Assembly (NCBI GenBank): GCA_964355775.1
Contig: CAYHEP010000012.1
Span: forward strand, 1 to 25,497
Length of the DNA stretch: 25,497 nt
Source of the DNA: JBBTSB01 sp964355775
GTDB taxonomy: Bacteria > Patescibacteriota > Minisyncoccia > 2-02-FULL-40-12 > IGHO2-01-FULL-4-A
Direction: 5' to 3'
The notes under the pieces were generated by a model. The model searched no databases, was not told the origin of the DNA, and was given only the letters and a program-made list of their open reading frames with translations. Of the stretch, positions 6,054 to 13,062 are shown one piece after another. Position 1 is the first letter of the stretch, and the number at the start of each line of letters is the position of its first letter. The translations under genes were made by a program, and so were the position numbers.

Positions 6054-8341
6054 GCGCTTTCCTTCAACGATGAGGGCGGCGACGCTCGCCGGGACTTCTT
6101 CGTAGTATGCAAATTCCATCGTGCTCGTGGCGCGTCCTTGGGTGAGCGAGCGGAGCGTCGTGGCATAGCCGAACATTTCGGAGAGCGGGACTTTGGCGGT
6201 AACGACTTTGAGATTGAGCGGAGAGCGGTCGGTCATGGACTCGATCTGTCCTCTGCGCGAGCTCAAGTCTCCTGTGATTTCTCCGAGGAAATTGTCCGGC
6301 ACGATGACTTCGTTTTTCATGATCGGTTCCAGCAAGATCGGCTTGGCGCGCTTTGCCGCTTCTTGAAACGCCATATTGGCGGCGATTTTGAAAGCGATTT
6401 CGGATGAGTCTACATCGTGGTACGAACCGTCGTACACGGCGACTTTAATATCCACCATCGGAAATCCCGCCGTGACGCCTTTATCCAGCGCTTCTTTGAC
6501 GCCCTTTTCCACGGCTGGTATAAACTCGCGGGGAATCGCGCCCGATTTAATTTCATCGATAAATTCGAATCCCTTGCCTTTTTCATTGGGCTCCACGCGA
6601 AGCCACACATGTCCGTACTGACCGCGTCCACCGGACTGCTTGATGTACTTGCCTTCCGCTTGTGCGGTCTGCTTGATCGTTTCGCGATAGGCAACTTGGG
6701 GTTTGCCGACGTTTGCTTCCACGGCAAACTCGCGGCGCATACGATCTACGATAATATCCAAATGCAACTCTCCCATGCCGGAGATGATCGTCTCGCCGGT
6801 TTCCGGATCACCTTTGATTCTAAACGTCGGATCTTCATCGGAAAGCTTGCGCAGGGCAATGCCCATTTTTTCCTGATCAGCTTTGGTCTTTGGCTCGATA
6901 CGCAGGGAGATGACCGGCTCTGGCACATCGATGCCTTCCAAAATCACCGGCGTATCCACGGCGCAGAGCGTGTCCCCCGTCTTGGTGTCTTTCATGCCAA
7001 CGGTGCCAGCGATATTGCCAGCGGTGATTTCTTTGATTTCTTCACGCTGGTTGGCGTGCATGCGCAAAATACGAGAAATGCGCTCTTGATTGCCGGTACG
7101 GGTATTCAGTACATAGGATCCGGAGTTCAGTTTGCCCGAATAGACGCGGAAATATGTCAGCGATCCGACAAACGGATCCGTAGCAGTTTTAAAAGCAAGT
7201 GCTGAAAACGGAATATTCTCGTCCGCCTTGATCAGCATGTCTTCCTTGGTTTTTGCATTGACAGCTTTGGTCGGCGGGATGTCCAGAGGCGACGGCAAAT
7301 AATACGCAACAGCATCGAGGACGAGCTGGACGCCTTTGTTTTTTAAAGCAGATCCGCACAGTACCGGATAGATGGTGCCTGCGATCGTGGCTTTGCGAGC
7401 GATGACGCGCAAACGATCCAGTGAAATTTCTTTGCCGTCCAAGTACTCCGTCATGGCGGTATCGTCGTTTTCGACGATTTTTTCGATCATGGTCGCACGC
7501 TCTTTTTTTGCTTCTTCTTGCAGGTGCGCCGGTATTTCACGACTCTTGATGATTTTTTCGCCCTTGTCCCCTTCCGAAGTGACATACTCCATCGTCAGCA
7601 AATCCACGATGCCTTTGAACTGGTCTTCGTGGCCGTCTGGTATTTGAAACTTCACGGCATTGGGACTCAAGCGCTCGAGGATGGATTTGTATGAACGGTC
7701 AAAACTCGCGCCAAGACGGTCAAGTTTGTTGATAAAGCAGAGCCGAGGGACATTGTATTCGTCCGCGTAGCGCCAGTTGGTTTCGGATTGAGGCTCCACG
7801 CCGGCAACACCGTCAAAAACNNNNNNNNNNNNNNNNNNNNNNNNNNNNNNNNNNNNNNNNNNNNNNNNNNNNNNNNNNNNNNNNNNNNNNNNNNNNNNNN
7901 NNNNNNNNNNNNNNNNNNNNCGTAGCGCCAGTTGGTTTCGGATTGAGGCTCCACGCCGGCAACACCGTCAAAAACAACCACGGCACCGTCAAGCACACGC
8001 AATGAGCGCTTCACTTCAATAGTAAAATCAATGTGCCCAGGTGTATCTATAATATTGAGCCGAACTTTATCAGCATCTGTAGGAATTCTGATTTCTAATG
8101 TACCAGCTGGTGGCGTCGGCGCCCAGTACGCGGTCGTAGCGGCGGCGGTGATAGTGATTCCGCGTTCGCGCTCCTGCTCCATCCAATCCATGACGGTGTC
8201 GCCTTCATGCACTTCTCCGATTTTGTGGGACATGCCCGTATAAAAAAGCACCCGCTCGGTGGTGGTGGTTTTGCCTGCGTCGATGTGGGCAATGATACCG
8301 ATGTTTCTAATCTTTTCTAGAGGATAAATTGTGTCGGCCAT
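6051..8341 (-). CDS. fusA: Elongation factor G (interrupted only by an assembly gap)
   Basis: GTPase that drives ribosome translocation and, with RRF, recycling. The start is the ATG giving MADTIYPLEKIRN. G1 is AHIDAGKTTT, G3 is DTPGH, G4 is NKLD. Later domains show the usual EF-G sequences, including GRGQYGHVWL and the C-terminal SEMFGYATTLRSLTQGRA. A run of 100 N splits the frame, but the 55 bases on each side are identical; joining them once restores one continuous frame (GVAGVEPQSETNWRYADEYNVPRLCF) of 711 residues, a normal EF-G length. The gene is therefore intact. It lies 1 nt after rpsG in the classical rpsL-rpsG-fusA order. A short extra segment, APTPPAGTLEIRIP, sits just before the G3 strand. 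Confidence 0.97.
7821..7920. other. False scaffold gap inside fusA
   Basis: 100 N placed between two identical 55-base flanks (7766-7820 and 7921-7975). The flanks are an overlap between neighbouring contigs that was not merged; removing the gap and one copy gives an uninterrupted fusA. The true window is therefore about 155 bases shorter. Confidence 0.95.
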
Positions 8342-8342
8342 A

Positions 8343-8810
8343 TTACCATGCGAAATGCGCAAACGCTTTATTGGCATCCGCCATGCGGTGCATATCAAGT
8401 TTCTTTTTGACGGCTACGCCGGTGTTGTTGACGGCGTTGACTAGCTCTTCGAGGAGCTTGGTTTCCATCGGCTTGCCTTTTCCGCCGCGGGCCGCACCGA
8501 TAATCCAACGTACCGCGAGCGTATTTTTGCGGTCACTGGTGATTTCATAAGGAACTTGATAGTTGGCACCTCCGATACGACGGCTCTTGAGCTCCACTTT
8601 GGGACCGGCGTTTTCAATCGCCATATCGAGCACTTCAAGCGCCGGCTTTTTCATCTGTGCCTCGGCTTTCTTGAGCGCGCCATAGACAATCTTTTCGGCG
8701 ATAGTGCGCTTGCCTTCACGCATCACCTGATTGATGATTTTGGCGACGAGCACCGAGCTATAGGTTTCGTCGGCCTCAACTGTTTTTCGGTTGGTAACTT
8801 TTCTACGCAT
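8343..8810 (-). CDS. rpsG: 30S ribosomal protein uS7
   Basis: Binds the 3' domain of 16S rRNA and starts assembly of the small-subunit head. 155 residues, the usual length. Family sequences include KIINQVMREGKRTIAEKIVYGAL, the beta-hairpin region SRRIGGANYQVPYEI and RWIIGAARG. It is the second gene of the str operon: 6 nt after rpsL and 1 nt before fusA. In other bacteria S7 represses the str operon by binding its mRNA between S12 and S7; here that spacer is only 6 nt, so such a site would have to lie in coding sequence. Confidence 0.97.
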   Translation of the reverse strand: MRRKVTNRKTVEADETYSSVLVAKIINQVMREGKRTIAEKIVYGALKKAEAQMKKPALEVLDMAIENAGPKVELKSRRIGGANYQVPYEITSDRKNTLAVRWIIGAARGGKGKPMETKLLEELVNAVNNTGVAVKKKLDMHRMADANKAFAHFAW

Positions 8811-8816
8811 AATTGA

Positions 8817-9230
8817 TTATTTTGATTTAGACTTTGTGCCATATTTAGACCGTCCTTGTTTGCGTTTATCAATACCCGCCGTATCCAAACGTCCTCGTAC
8901 GATATGATACTGCACACCCGGCAAATCTTTGACTCGCCCTCCGCGAACCGTCACCACGGAGTGTTCTTGGAGATTGTGTCCCTCACCCGGGATATATGCC
9001 GTCACTTCCATACCATTGGTCAAACGTACGCGGGCAACCTTGCGAAGCGCGGAGTTTGGCTTCTTCGGCGTCATGGTTTTGACCAAAAGACATACTCCCC
9101 GCTTAAACGGCGACCAGTGATTGACCGGCCGATTTTGCACGGTATTAAAGCTGTACGACAAAGCTGGCGACTTGGTTTTCGCCGCTCGATGGATTCGAGG
9201 ATTCTTTAACAGTTGATTAAATGTCGGCAT
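8817..9230 (-). CDS. rpsL: 30S ribosomal protein uS12 with an internal insertion
   Basis: Decoding-centre protein. 137 residues against about 124 usual. The conserved core is complete: KRGVC, TPKKPNSALRKVARVRL (with the lysine involved in streptomycin response), AYIPGEGHNLQEHS, GGRVKDLPGV, and QGRSKYGTK at the end. The extra length comes from about 13 residues after SPAL (SYSFNTVQNRPVNHWSPF), where most bacteria have only a few residues before KRGVC. A similar extension is, from memory, common in Parcubacteria. The ATG comes 1 nt after the stop of the M50 protease gene, so the protease promoter probably drives the whole operon. Confidence 0.97.
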   Translation of the reverse strand: MPTFNQLLKNPRIHRAAKTKSPALSYSFNTVQNRPVNHWSPFKRGVCLLVKTMTPKKPNSALRKVARVRLTNGMEVTAYIPGEGHNLQEHSVVTVRGGRVKDLPGVQYHIVRGRLDTAGIDKRKQGRSKYGTKSKSK

Positions 9231-9231
9231 G

Positions 9232-9843
9232 TCAGCTACCCACTATAACGCTAAATAAAAAATTAATCAAGGGCAGGAGAATAGAGGAAAAAAAGAAAAC
9301 GAAAATGATAAAAAGAAACACCCCATAGCGTGCTAAAAAATACCTAATGTCTGCAAAGCGCTGTGGCAAGAAGGTCATCAAAATCCAGTGTCCGTCCAAC
9401 GGCTGGATCGGCACCAGATTAAACACAAACAAAAGCAAATTTTCAAACACGATAAAGGTAAACAGTTTCGGGATGAGCGTTGCCTCAAACGATAGGGGCA
9501 AAAATCGCAACACTAGCCCAAAAAGAACGGCGAGCAGCAAATTCGCCACAGGTCCCGCCAGCGCAACTTTCAATGGACCATATCGCCGATCGTTAAGATT
9601 GTTCGGATTGTACGGTACCGGTTTGGCATAGCCAAACACAAAGCCTCCGATAAGAAACGATATGATCGGCAAAAGAACCGATCCGAACAGATCAAGGTGT
9701 TTGAGCGGATTTGCAGTTAGTCTGCCGGCATCCTTTGCTGTCGTATCTCCCATGCTATACGCCGCCAAACCATGCGAAATCTCGTGGAGAACCACAGAAA
9801 AGAGCACAACAAGAATATAAAAAACAATCATGAGTACACCCAT
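9232..9843 (-). CDS. Site-2-protease-like membrane metallopeptidase (M50)
   Basis: A 203-residue polytopic protein. The first helix carries the zinc motif HEISH (HExxH, residues about 20-24) and a later one QPLDGHW, the usual second zinc site of rhomboid-like M50 proteases without a PDZ domain. Five to six membrane segments are visible. Such proteases cut inside or next to membrane helices of regulators or signal peptides; the substrate is unknown. It is the first gene of the transcription unit that continues with rpsL, rpsG and fusA (1-nt gap). There is no Shine-Dalgarno site. TATAGT lies 9 nt before the ATG with TTTACA 17 nt further up, so the mRNA is probably leaderless. ATG at codon 5 is an alternative start. 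Confidence 0.93.
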   Translation of the reverse strand: MGVLMIVFYILVVLFSVVLHEISHGLAAYSMGDTTAKDAGRLTANPLKHLDLFGSVLLPIISFLIGGFVFGYAKPVPYNPNNLNDRRYGPLKVALAGPVANLLLAVLFGLVLRFLPLSFEATLIPKLFTFIVFENLLLFVFNLVPIQPLDGHWILMTFLPQRFADIRYFLARYGVFLFIIFVFFFSSILLPLINFLFSVIVGS

Positions 9844-9847
9844 GGTC

Positions 9848-9881
9848 TTGTCACTATAGCTGTTTTCTGATATTCTGTAAA
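9848..9881. promoter_or_regulatory. Overlapping divergent promoters for M50-str operon and bL28
   Basis: Minus strand: TTTACA (9876-9881), 17 nt, TATAGT (9853-9858), then 9 nt to the M50 ATG. Plus strand: TTGTCA (9848-9853), 17 nt, TATTCT (9871-9876), then 9 nt to an ATG at 9886 at the head of the E1 leader. The two promoters occupy the same 34 bases face to face, so polymerase can use only one at a time. Confidence 0.7.
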
Positions 9882-9891
9882 CGCTATGGTC

Positions 9892-10003
9892 ATCCCGTTA
9901 GAAGCAACCCTAGCGGGACTATAAAAAAGGTATGTATTTATTCACACTAATCAAGTATCAACAGTCAGACCTTTTCGGTCGCTGTTATTGCTTCTAACGG
10001 GAT
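9892..10003 (+). promoter_or_regulatory. E1: long inverted-repeat leader of bL28
   Basis: ATCCCGTTAGAAGCAA at 9892-9907 is perfectly complementary to 9988-10003, and the last two bases of the downstream arm are the A and T of the bL28 start codon. The 80-nt loop contains an internal near-copy of the downstream arm (CTAGCGGG), a small imperfect hairpin at about 9959-9986 (AACAG...GACC-ttttc-GGTC...CTGTT) and a CACACTA...TATCAACA segment shared with E2. The predicted transcript starts just before this element. It is probably a structured 5' leader. Confidence 0.75.
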
Positions 10004-10190
10004 GGCAACACGATGTCCAACCTGTGGCAAAAAGCCGATGACCGCGAACAAGCGAAAGCTTTTGCGTGGCCACTACAATCCCGTCAATCGATACCGAAAG
10101 TATCCAAATTTGCAGTGGGCCAAGATGCCCGCCGGTGGTCGCATGATGATTTGCACTTCCTGCATTAAAACAATGGCAAAGCCCGCGTAG
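10002..10190 (+). CDS. rpmB: 50S ribosomal protein bL28, zinc-binding form
   Basis: 62 residues. CPTCGKKPM at the start and CTSCIKTM near the end give the C-x2-C...C-x2-C zinc ribbon of the cysteine-containing bL28 form; RYRKYPNLQWAK matches the family centre (RRRFxPNLQ). No Shine-Dalgarno site is present: the start codon is part of the base of the E1 stem, so folding of the leader should decide access to it. The next gene follows after 9 nt and tRNA-Pro lies further down the same strand. Confidence 0.9.
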   Translation: MATRCPTCGKKPMTANKRKLLRGHYNPVNRYRKYPNLQWAKMPAGGRMMICTSCIKTMAKPA

Positions 10191-10199
10191 GATTGGAAT

Positions 10200-10619
10200 A
10201 TGCCCATCACGTTTAAAGACTGGCTCAAAGAGTGCCTCTGGACGCTCATGAAACCTTTTTGGCCTCCTCTTCGCTGGATCATGAGAGTCTTTGGCATGAA
10301 GCCGTTCGGGGCTCGTCAGCCGACGCAGTTAGGGTATCTCGCCCCCAACAAAACCCCAGAGCAGTTTCGGCAATTTTTAAAAAGCATCGGATTTCGCCAC
10401 GACCCATTTGCATGGAGAGACGATAACGAAGTGTTTGGTCTGCGCAACCGCCTGACGTTTAAGCATCAACAGCATGTGCGTTTATTCAGCGATGGCGAAG
10501 TGCGCGGACATCAGGAAATCACCCCCGAATTTGATGATGTGGCGCACCTGAAAGACAAAGGTAAAAATTTTGGAGATTTGGAAGTGTTATTGGATGATTG
10601 GTTGACGCAAACAAAATAG
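10200..10619 (+). CDS. Conserved hypothetical protein
   Basis: 139 residues with an amphipathic, Trp/Pro-rich N-terminus (DWLKECLWTLMKPFWPPLRWIM) that may lie on the membrane, then a compact domain with FAWRDDNEVFGLR, HVRLFSDGEVRGHQEITPE and a short acidic end. From memory, proteins with this 'WRDD...R...HVR.F.DGEVRGH.E.TPE' pattern recur in Patescibacteria, but no function is known. It follows bL28 by 9 nt (GGATTGGA upstream) and is probably co-transcribed with it. Confidence 0.8.
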   Translation: MPITFKDWLKECLWTLMKPFWPPLRWIMRVFGMKPFGARQPTQLGYLAPNKTPEQFRQFLKSIGFRHDPFAWRDDNEVFGLRNRLTFKHQQHVRLFSDGEVRGHQEITPEFDDVAHLKDKGKNFGDLEVLLDDWLTQTK

Positions 10620-10627
10620 AAATATTA

Positions 10628-10699
10628 CGGGCTGTAGTGTACCGGCAACACGCTTGCATGGGGTGCAAGAAACACCGGGTCCGATTCCCGGCAGCCCGA
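10628..10699 (+). tRNA. tRNA-Pro (GGG)
   Basis: All arms can be drawn: acceptor CGGGCTG/CAGCCCG with discriminator A, D stem GTGT/ACAC, anticodon stem CTTGC/GCAAG with loop ATGGGGT (anticodon GGG), T stem CCGGG/CCCGG. The C1-G72 first pair is typical of bacterial tRNA-Pro. 72 nt; CCA is not encoded. It lies 8 nt after the hypothetical gene on the same strand. Confidence 0.95.
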
Positions 10700-10751
10700 C
10701 CGACGAGCGAAGGCGAGGAGGTACTGAGGCCAACAGGCCGAATGTACAAAT

Positions 10752-11723
10752 CTAAAATCCCACAAGTTCCGGCTCGTTTTCGAGCATGATGCCCGTCTTT
10801 TGATACACGATGTTGCGGGCTTTTTTGAAGAGATTTAAAACGTCTTCGGCGGTAGCACGATTGAAATTAATAATGTTGATCACCTGAAGCTCCGACAACT
10901 TCGCTCCGCCGACAGTCATGCCTTTCAGGTTGCAAATCTTGTCGAGCAAAAAGCCTGCGGGAACTTTGATTCCCCCTTCGCCGGCATACCGTGGCGTCCC
11001 CACCGGCAGCTTCGCGTACTGCTCTTCCGTAACAATCGGATTTTTGAAAAAGCTTCCCGCGCTCCAGTACTCGCTTGGATCCTGTCCCTTGGCTTTGCGC
11101 AAAGCAACCACTTGATCCCGCATTTCTTGGAGCGTTCCGGGACGTAAACCGTAACTAGTAATTGGTAATCCGTTTTTTAAGAGCTTGAGCATAAGTCCCA
11201 AAATCACATACCTCCCCTTTTCTGTTGTATTGAAAATACTTCTGCGATAGCCAAATTGACAGTCAGCTTTTAGCTTATAGCTTTTAGCTTTTAGCTTCAG
11301 ATCAAAAACTTCTACAGATTCAATTACATCAGATGCCTCTTGGGCATACGCACCGACATTTTGCACGGCGAGTCCCGCCGCCGATCCGGGTACAAACGAA
11401 AGATTTTCGATGCCCCACAGTCCCGCCTCGACGATACGCTTTGCGCACTCGTCCCAATTTTCGCTTGCGGCAATCTTGACCCGCTCGCCGTCAATCTCAA
11501 ATCCAAACAATTTTGGATGTATCACTACGCCATCAAAACCCTTGTCGCTCACAAGCATATTCGATCCCCCGCCCAGTACCAGAATCGGAAGTTTTTTGTC
11601 TCGCGCAAATCCAACCACTTCCCTCATTTTGTCGATCGTGGAAACGAGGGAAAAATATCTTGCCGGTCCCCCGATATGAAACGTCGTATGGTCTTTGAGC
11701 GGTATGTTTTCTTGGATTTGCAT
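10752..11723 (-). CDS. murB: UDP-N-acetylmuramate dehydrogenase (MurB)
   Basis: Reduces UDP-GlcNAc-enolpyruvate to UDP-MurNAc in peptidoglycan synthesis. 323 residues. The N-terminus has TTFHIGGPARY; the FAD domain has VLGGGSNMLVSD and PGSAAGLAVQNVGAYAQE; the substrate domain has CQFGYRRSIF, SAGSFFKNP (catalytic serine) and the C-terminal ENEPELVGF with the conserved glutamate. The stretch LKLKAKSYKLKA at about residues 143-154 is encoded by a 7-bp tandem repeat, a possible slippage site. The gene is convergent with tRNA-Pro. A strong hairpin with T-run lies just upstream and separates it from the next gene on that strand. Confidence 0.97.
   Translation of the reverse strand: MQIQENIPLKDHTTFHIGGPARYFSLVSTIDKMREVVGFARDKKLPILVLGGGSNMLVSDKGFDGVVIHPKLFGFEIDGERVKIAASENWDECAKRIVEAGLWGIENLSFVPGSAAGLAVQNVGAYAQEASDVIESVEVFDLKLKAKSYKLKADCQFGYRRSIFNTTEKGRYVILGLMLKLLKNGLPITSYGLRPGTLQEMRDQVVALRKAKGQDPSEYWSAGSFFKNPIVTEEQYAKLPVGTPRYAGEGGIKVPAGFLLDKICNLKGMTVGGAKLSELQVINIINFNRATAEDVLNLFKKARNIVYQKTGIMLENEPELVGF
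11265..11297. repeat. 7-bp tandem repeat within murB
   Basis: About four and a half copies of AGCTTTT (one reads AGCTTAT). Because 7 is not a multiple of 3, gain or loss of one unit would shift the murB frame. Confidence 0.85.
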
Positions 11724-11744
11724 CTTAAAAACATACTAACATAA

Positions 11745-11779
11745 AATTAAAAAACACCCATCACGGGTGTTTTTTAATT
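11745..11779 (-). terminator. Bidirectional-type hairpin terminator
   Basis: A 15-bp perfect stem, AATTAAAAAACACCC with its complement, around a 5-nt loop; T-runs follow on both strands. In context it ends the small gene at 11816-12067 before murB. Confidence 0.9.
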
Positions 11780-11815
11780 TGTCGCTCGATCATTCTGCCT
11801 TACGATTATCATCTT

Positions 11816-12067
11816 CTATCCCACTATCCCACGATTATGATCTTCTATCCTGTGCCGCCGATCATCTATAGTACGTTGTGCTCCTCGAAATTTATTGAGG
11901 TCGTCTTTTACTGCAGCAACTATTTCTTCCGCAGTTCTCCCTACCGACAAATCTCCCGTCACGTTACGTTGTATGCTATCCAAATAGGACCGCATGGTCA
12001 ACCGCTCTTCACTCTCATGATAAGAAACTTGCCGCTCAGGCACTACTTCTTTTTTCATTTTTTCCAT
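11816..12067 (-). CDS. Small hypothetical helical protein
   Basis: 83 residues, highly charged (MEKMKKEVVPERQVSYHESEERL, then TAEEIVAAVKDDLNKFRGAQRTIDDRR), predicted all helical and soluble, with no cysteines or membrane segments. No family recognised. GGATAAGGAC just before the ATG gives a weak ribosome binding site, and a strong terminator follows 36 nt after the stop. Support is the bounded frame plus terminator. Confidence 0.6.
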   Translation of the reverse strand: MEKMKKEVVPERQVSYHESEERLTMRSYLDSIQRNVTGDLSVGRTAEEIVAAVKDDLNKFRGAQRTIDDRRHRIEDHNRGIVG

Positions 12068-12127
12068 GTCCTTATCCTACCACCCCCTCAAATTTTGCAA
12101 GGCGAGGTGTGGATAACCACGAGATGC

Positions 12128-12155
12128 TTGACGCGATTTTTAGATGCACTATACT
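12128..12155 (+). promoter_or_regulatory. Promoter with leaderless spacing
   Basis: TTGACG, 16 nt, TATACT, then only 9 nt to the ATG of the next gene. Transcription would begin about 2-3 nt before the start codon; no Shine-Dalgarno site exists. Confidence 0.75.
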
Positions 12156-12164
12156 CAAAGCATC

Positions 12165-12437
12165 ATGGCAAATCTCACACTGGAACAACTGCAAAAAGTC
12201 CTCGATAAGGGCTTTAAGGATCAAGATGCTCGATTCAGCAAAAAATTAGAAACAATTGACAAGCGGTTTGATACGATTGATAAACAGTTTGAAACACAAA
12301 ACGGAACGACACAAAAAATGTTGGATGGATTTGCTCGTGATATTAAAGCATTCATCAAAAATCAAGACGACGAACTTGGGCGCATGACGAATAAGGGCTT
12401 TGAAGATGTTTTGCGCCGGCTCGATTTCAAAACTTAA
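12165..12437 (+). CDS. Small coiled-coil protein
   Basis: 90 residues. The middle repeats a heptad-like unit (KKLETIDKRFDTIDKQFETQ), giving a coiled coil; the end (DELGRMTNKGFEDVLRRLDF) is amphipathic. Similar short 'DKRFD.ID.QFE' proteins are common in Patescibacteria and have no known function. The start codon is chosen because a good promoter ends 9 nt before it. The TAA stop overlaps the TAA of the convergent ndk in one TTAA. Confidence 0.78.
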   Translation: MANLTLEQLQKVLDKGFKDQDARFSKKLETIDKRFDTIDKQFETQNGTTQKMLDGFARDIKAFIKNQDDELGRMTNKGFEDVLRRLDFKT

Positions 12438-13024
12438 AATAGTACGCTCTCGTCAACTCGGGCATACTCATGGAGTTCTTTTGGAGTAAACCAATGTTTG
12501 ATTTCGCGCTGCGCTTCGGAAACGTCGCCGGAGGCGTGGACGAGGTTGCGGATCGTACGTTTGTCCTTGTTTGCCATGAGGGGCGAGTCGCTAGAGTAGT
12601 CGCCGCGGATTGTGCCCATCTCGGCATTGGCGGGAATCGTCGCACCGACAATTTTACGTCCCATTTCAACGGCGTGCAGTCCCTGAAACACCATCGCCAC
12701 CACGGGACCGGATGATAAAAATTCAAAATTCCATTCGTTGATAATCTCTCCGATCTTCATTGGGACATCAGTTCCCATCTGTTTGACAGGATCGATGCCG
12801 TGTTTGCGGAAATTTTCCAGCGTCTTGTTGCCCATGCCTTCGAGTTGCTGTTTGGTGGGCAGGTAGTGCTTTTTCGCGTGCTCACGGGAAGGCTGGGTCA
12901 TTTTGAGCGCCACGAGCTTGAAGCCCTTTAATTCAAAACGACGGATGATTTCGCCCACCAAACCACGCTGAAGCGCGTCGGGCTTGGCAACGATAAGGGT
13001 TTGTTCTTTTGCGGGATGATTCAT
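12434..13024 (-). CDS. ndk: Nucleoside-diphosphate kinase with an insertion
   Basis: Transfers the gamma-phosphate between nucleoside triphosphates and diphosphates through a phosphohistidine. 196 residues against about 140-150 for the standard enzyme. LIVAKPDALQRGLVGEI at the start, GATIPANAEMGTIRGDYS in the middle and NLVHASGDVSEAQREI with the catalytic His at about residue 163 are all present. The extra 35-40 residues (YLPTKQQLEGMGNKTLENF to MKIGEIINEW) sit between the first helix pair and FLSSGPVVAMV. There is no Shine-Dalgarno site; a near-perfect promoter ends 10 nt before the ATG. Confidence 0.96.
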   Translation of the reverse strand: MNHPAKEQTLIVAKPDALQRGLVGEIIRRFELKGFKLVALKMTQPSREHAKKHYLPTKQQLEGMGNKTLENFRKHGIDPVKQMGTDVPMKIGEIINEWNFEFLSSGPVVAMVFQGLHAVEMGRKIVGATIPANAEMGTIRGDYSSDSPLMANKDKRTIRNLVHASGDVSEAQREIKHWFTPKELHEYARVDESVLF

Positions 13025-13034
13025 ACTCTTATAG

Positions 13035-13062
13035 ATTATACCTGTTTTTTAAAACTGGTCAA
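13035..13062 (-). promoter_or_regulatory. ndk promoter, leaderless spacing
   Basis: TTGACC, 16 nt, TATAAT, then 10 nt to the ATG of ndk. The -35 hexamer contains the stop codon (TGA) of comEC. Confidence 0.8.

Noticed and set aside
5844..6407. An open frame running across the scaffold gap opposite fusA
   Set aside because: It depends on 100 unknown bases and otherwise lies antisense to well-supported EF-G coding sequence.
6417..7205. A 262-codon open frame antisense to fusA
   Set aside because: It mirrors the codon pattern of fusA; the sense strand encodes a clear EF-G and no ribosome site or family was seen.
7766..7975. Tandem duplication within fusA
   Set aside because: The repeat flanks exactly 100 N and collapses to an intact gene, so it is an assembly overlap and not biology.
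9892..10003. E elements as rho-independent terminators
   Set aside because: No T-run follows any of them, the loops are 46-80 nt long, and they sit at start codons rather than after genes.
10728..10739. Small GGCC-AACA-GGCC hairpin after tRNA-Pro
   Set aside because: Only 4 bp with no T-run; too weak to call a terminator.
11837..12208. A 123-codon plus-strand frame over the small helical gene
   Set aside because: It crosses a promoter and the start of the coiled-coil gene, and its composition is that of a shadow frame.
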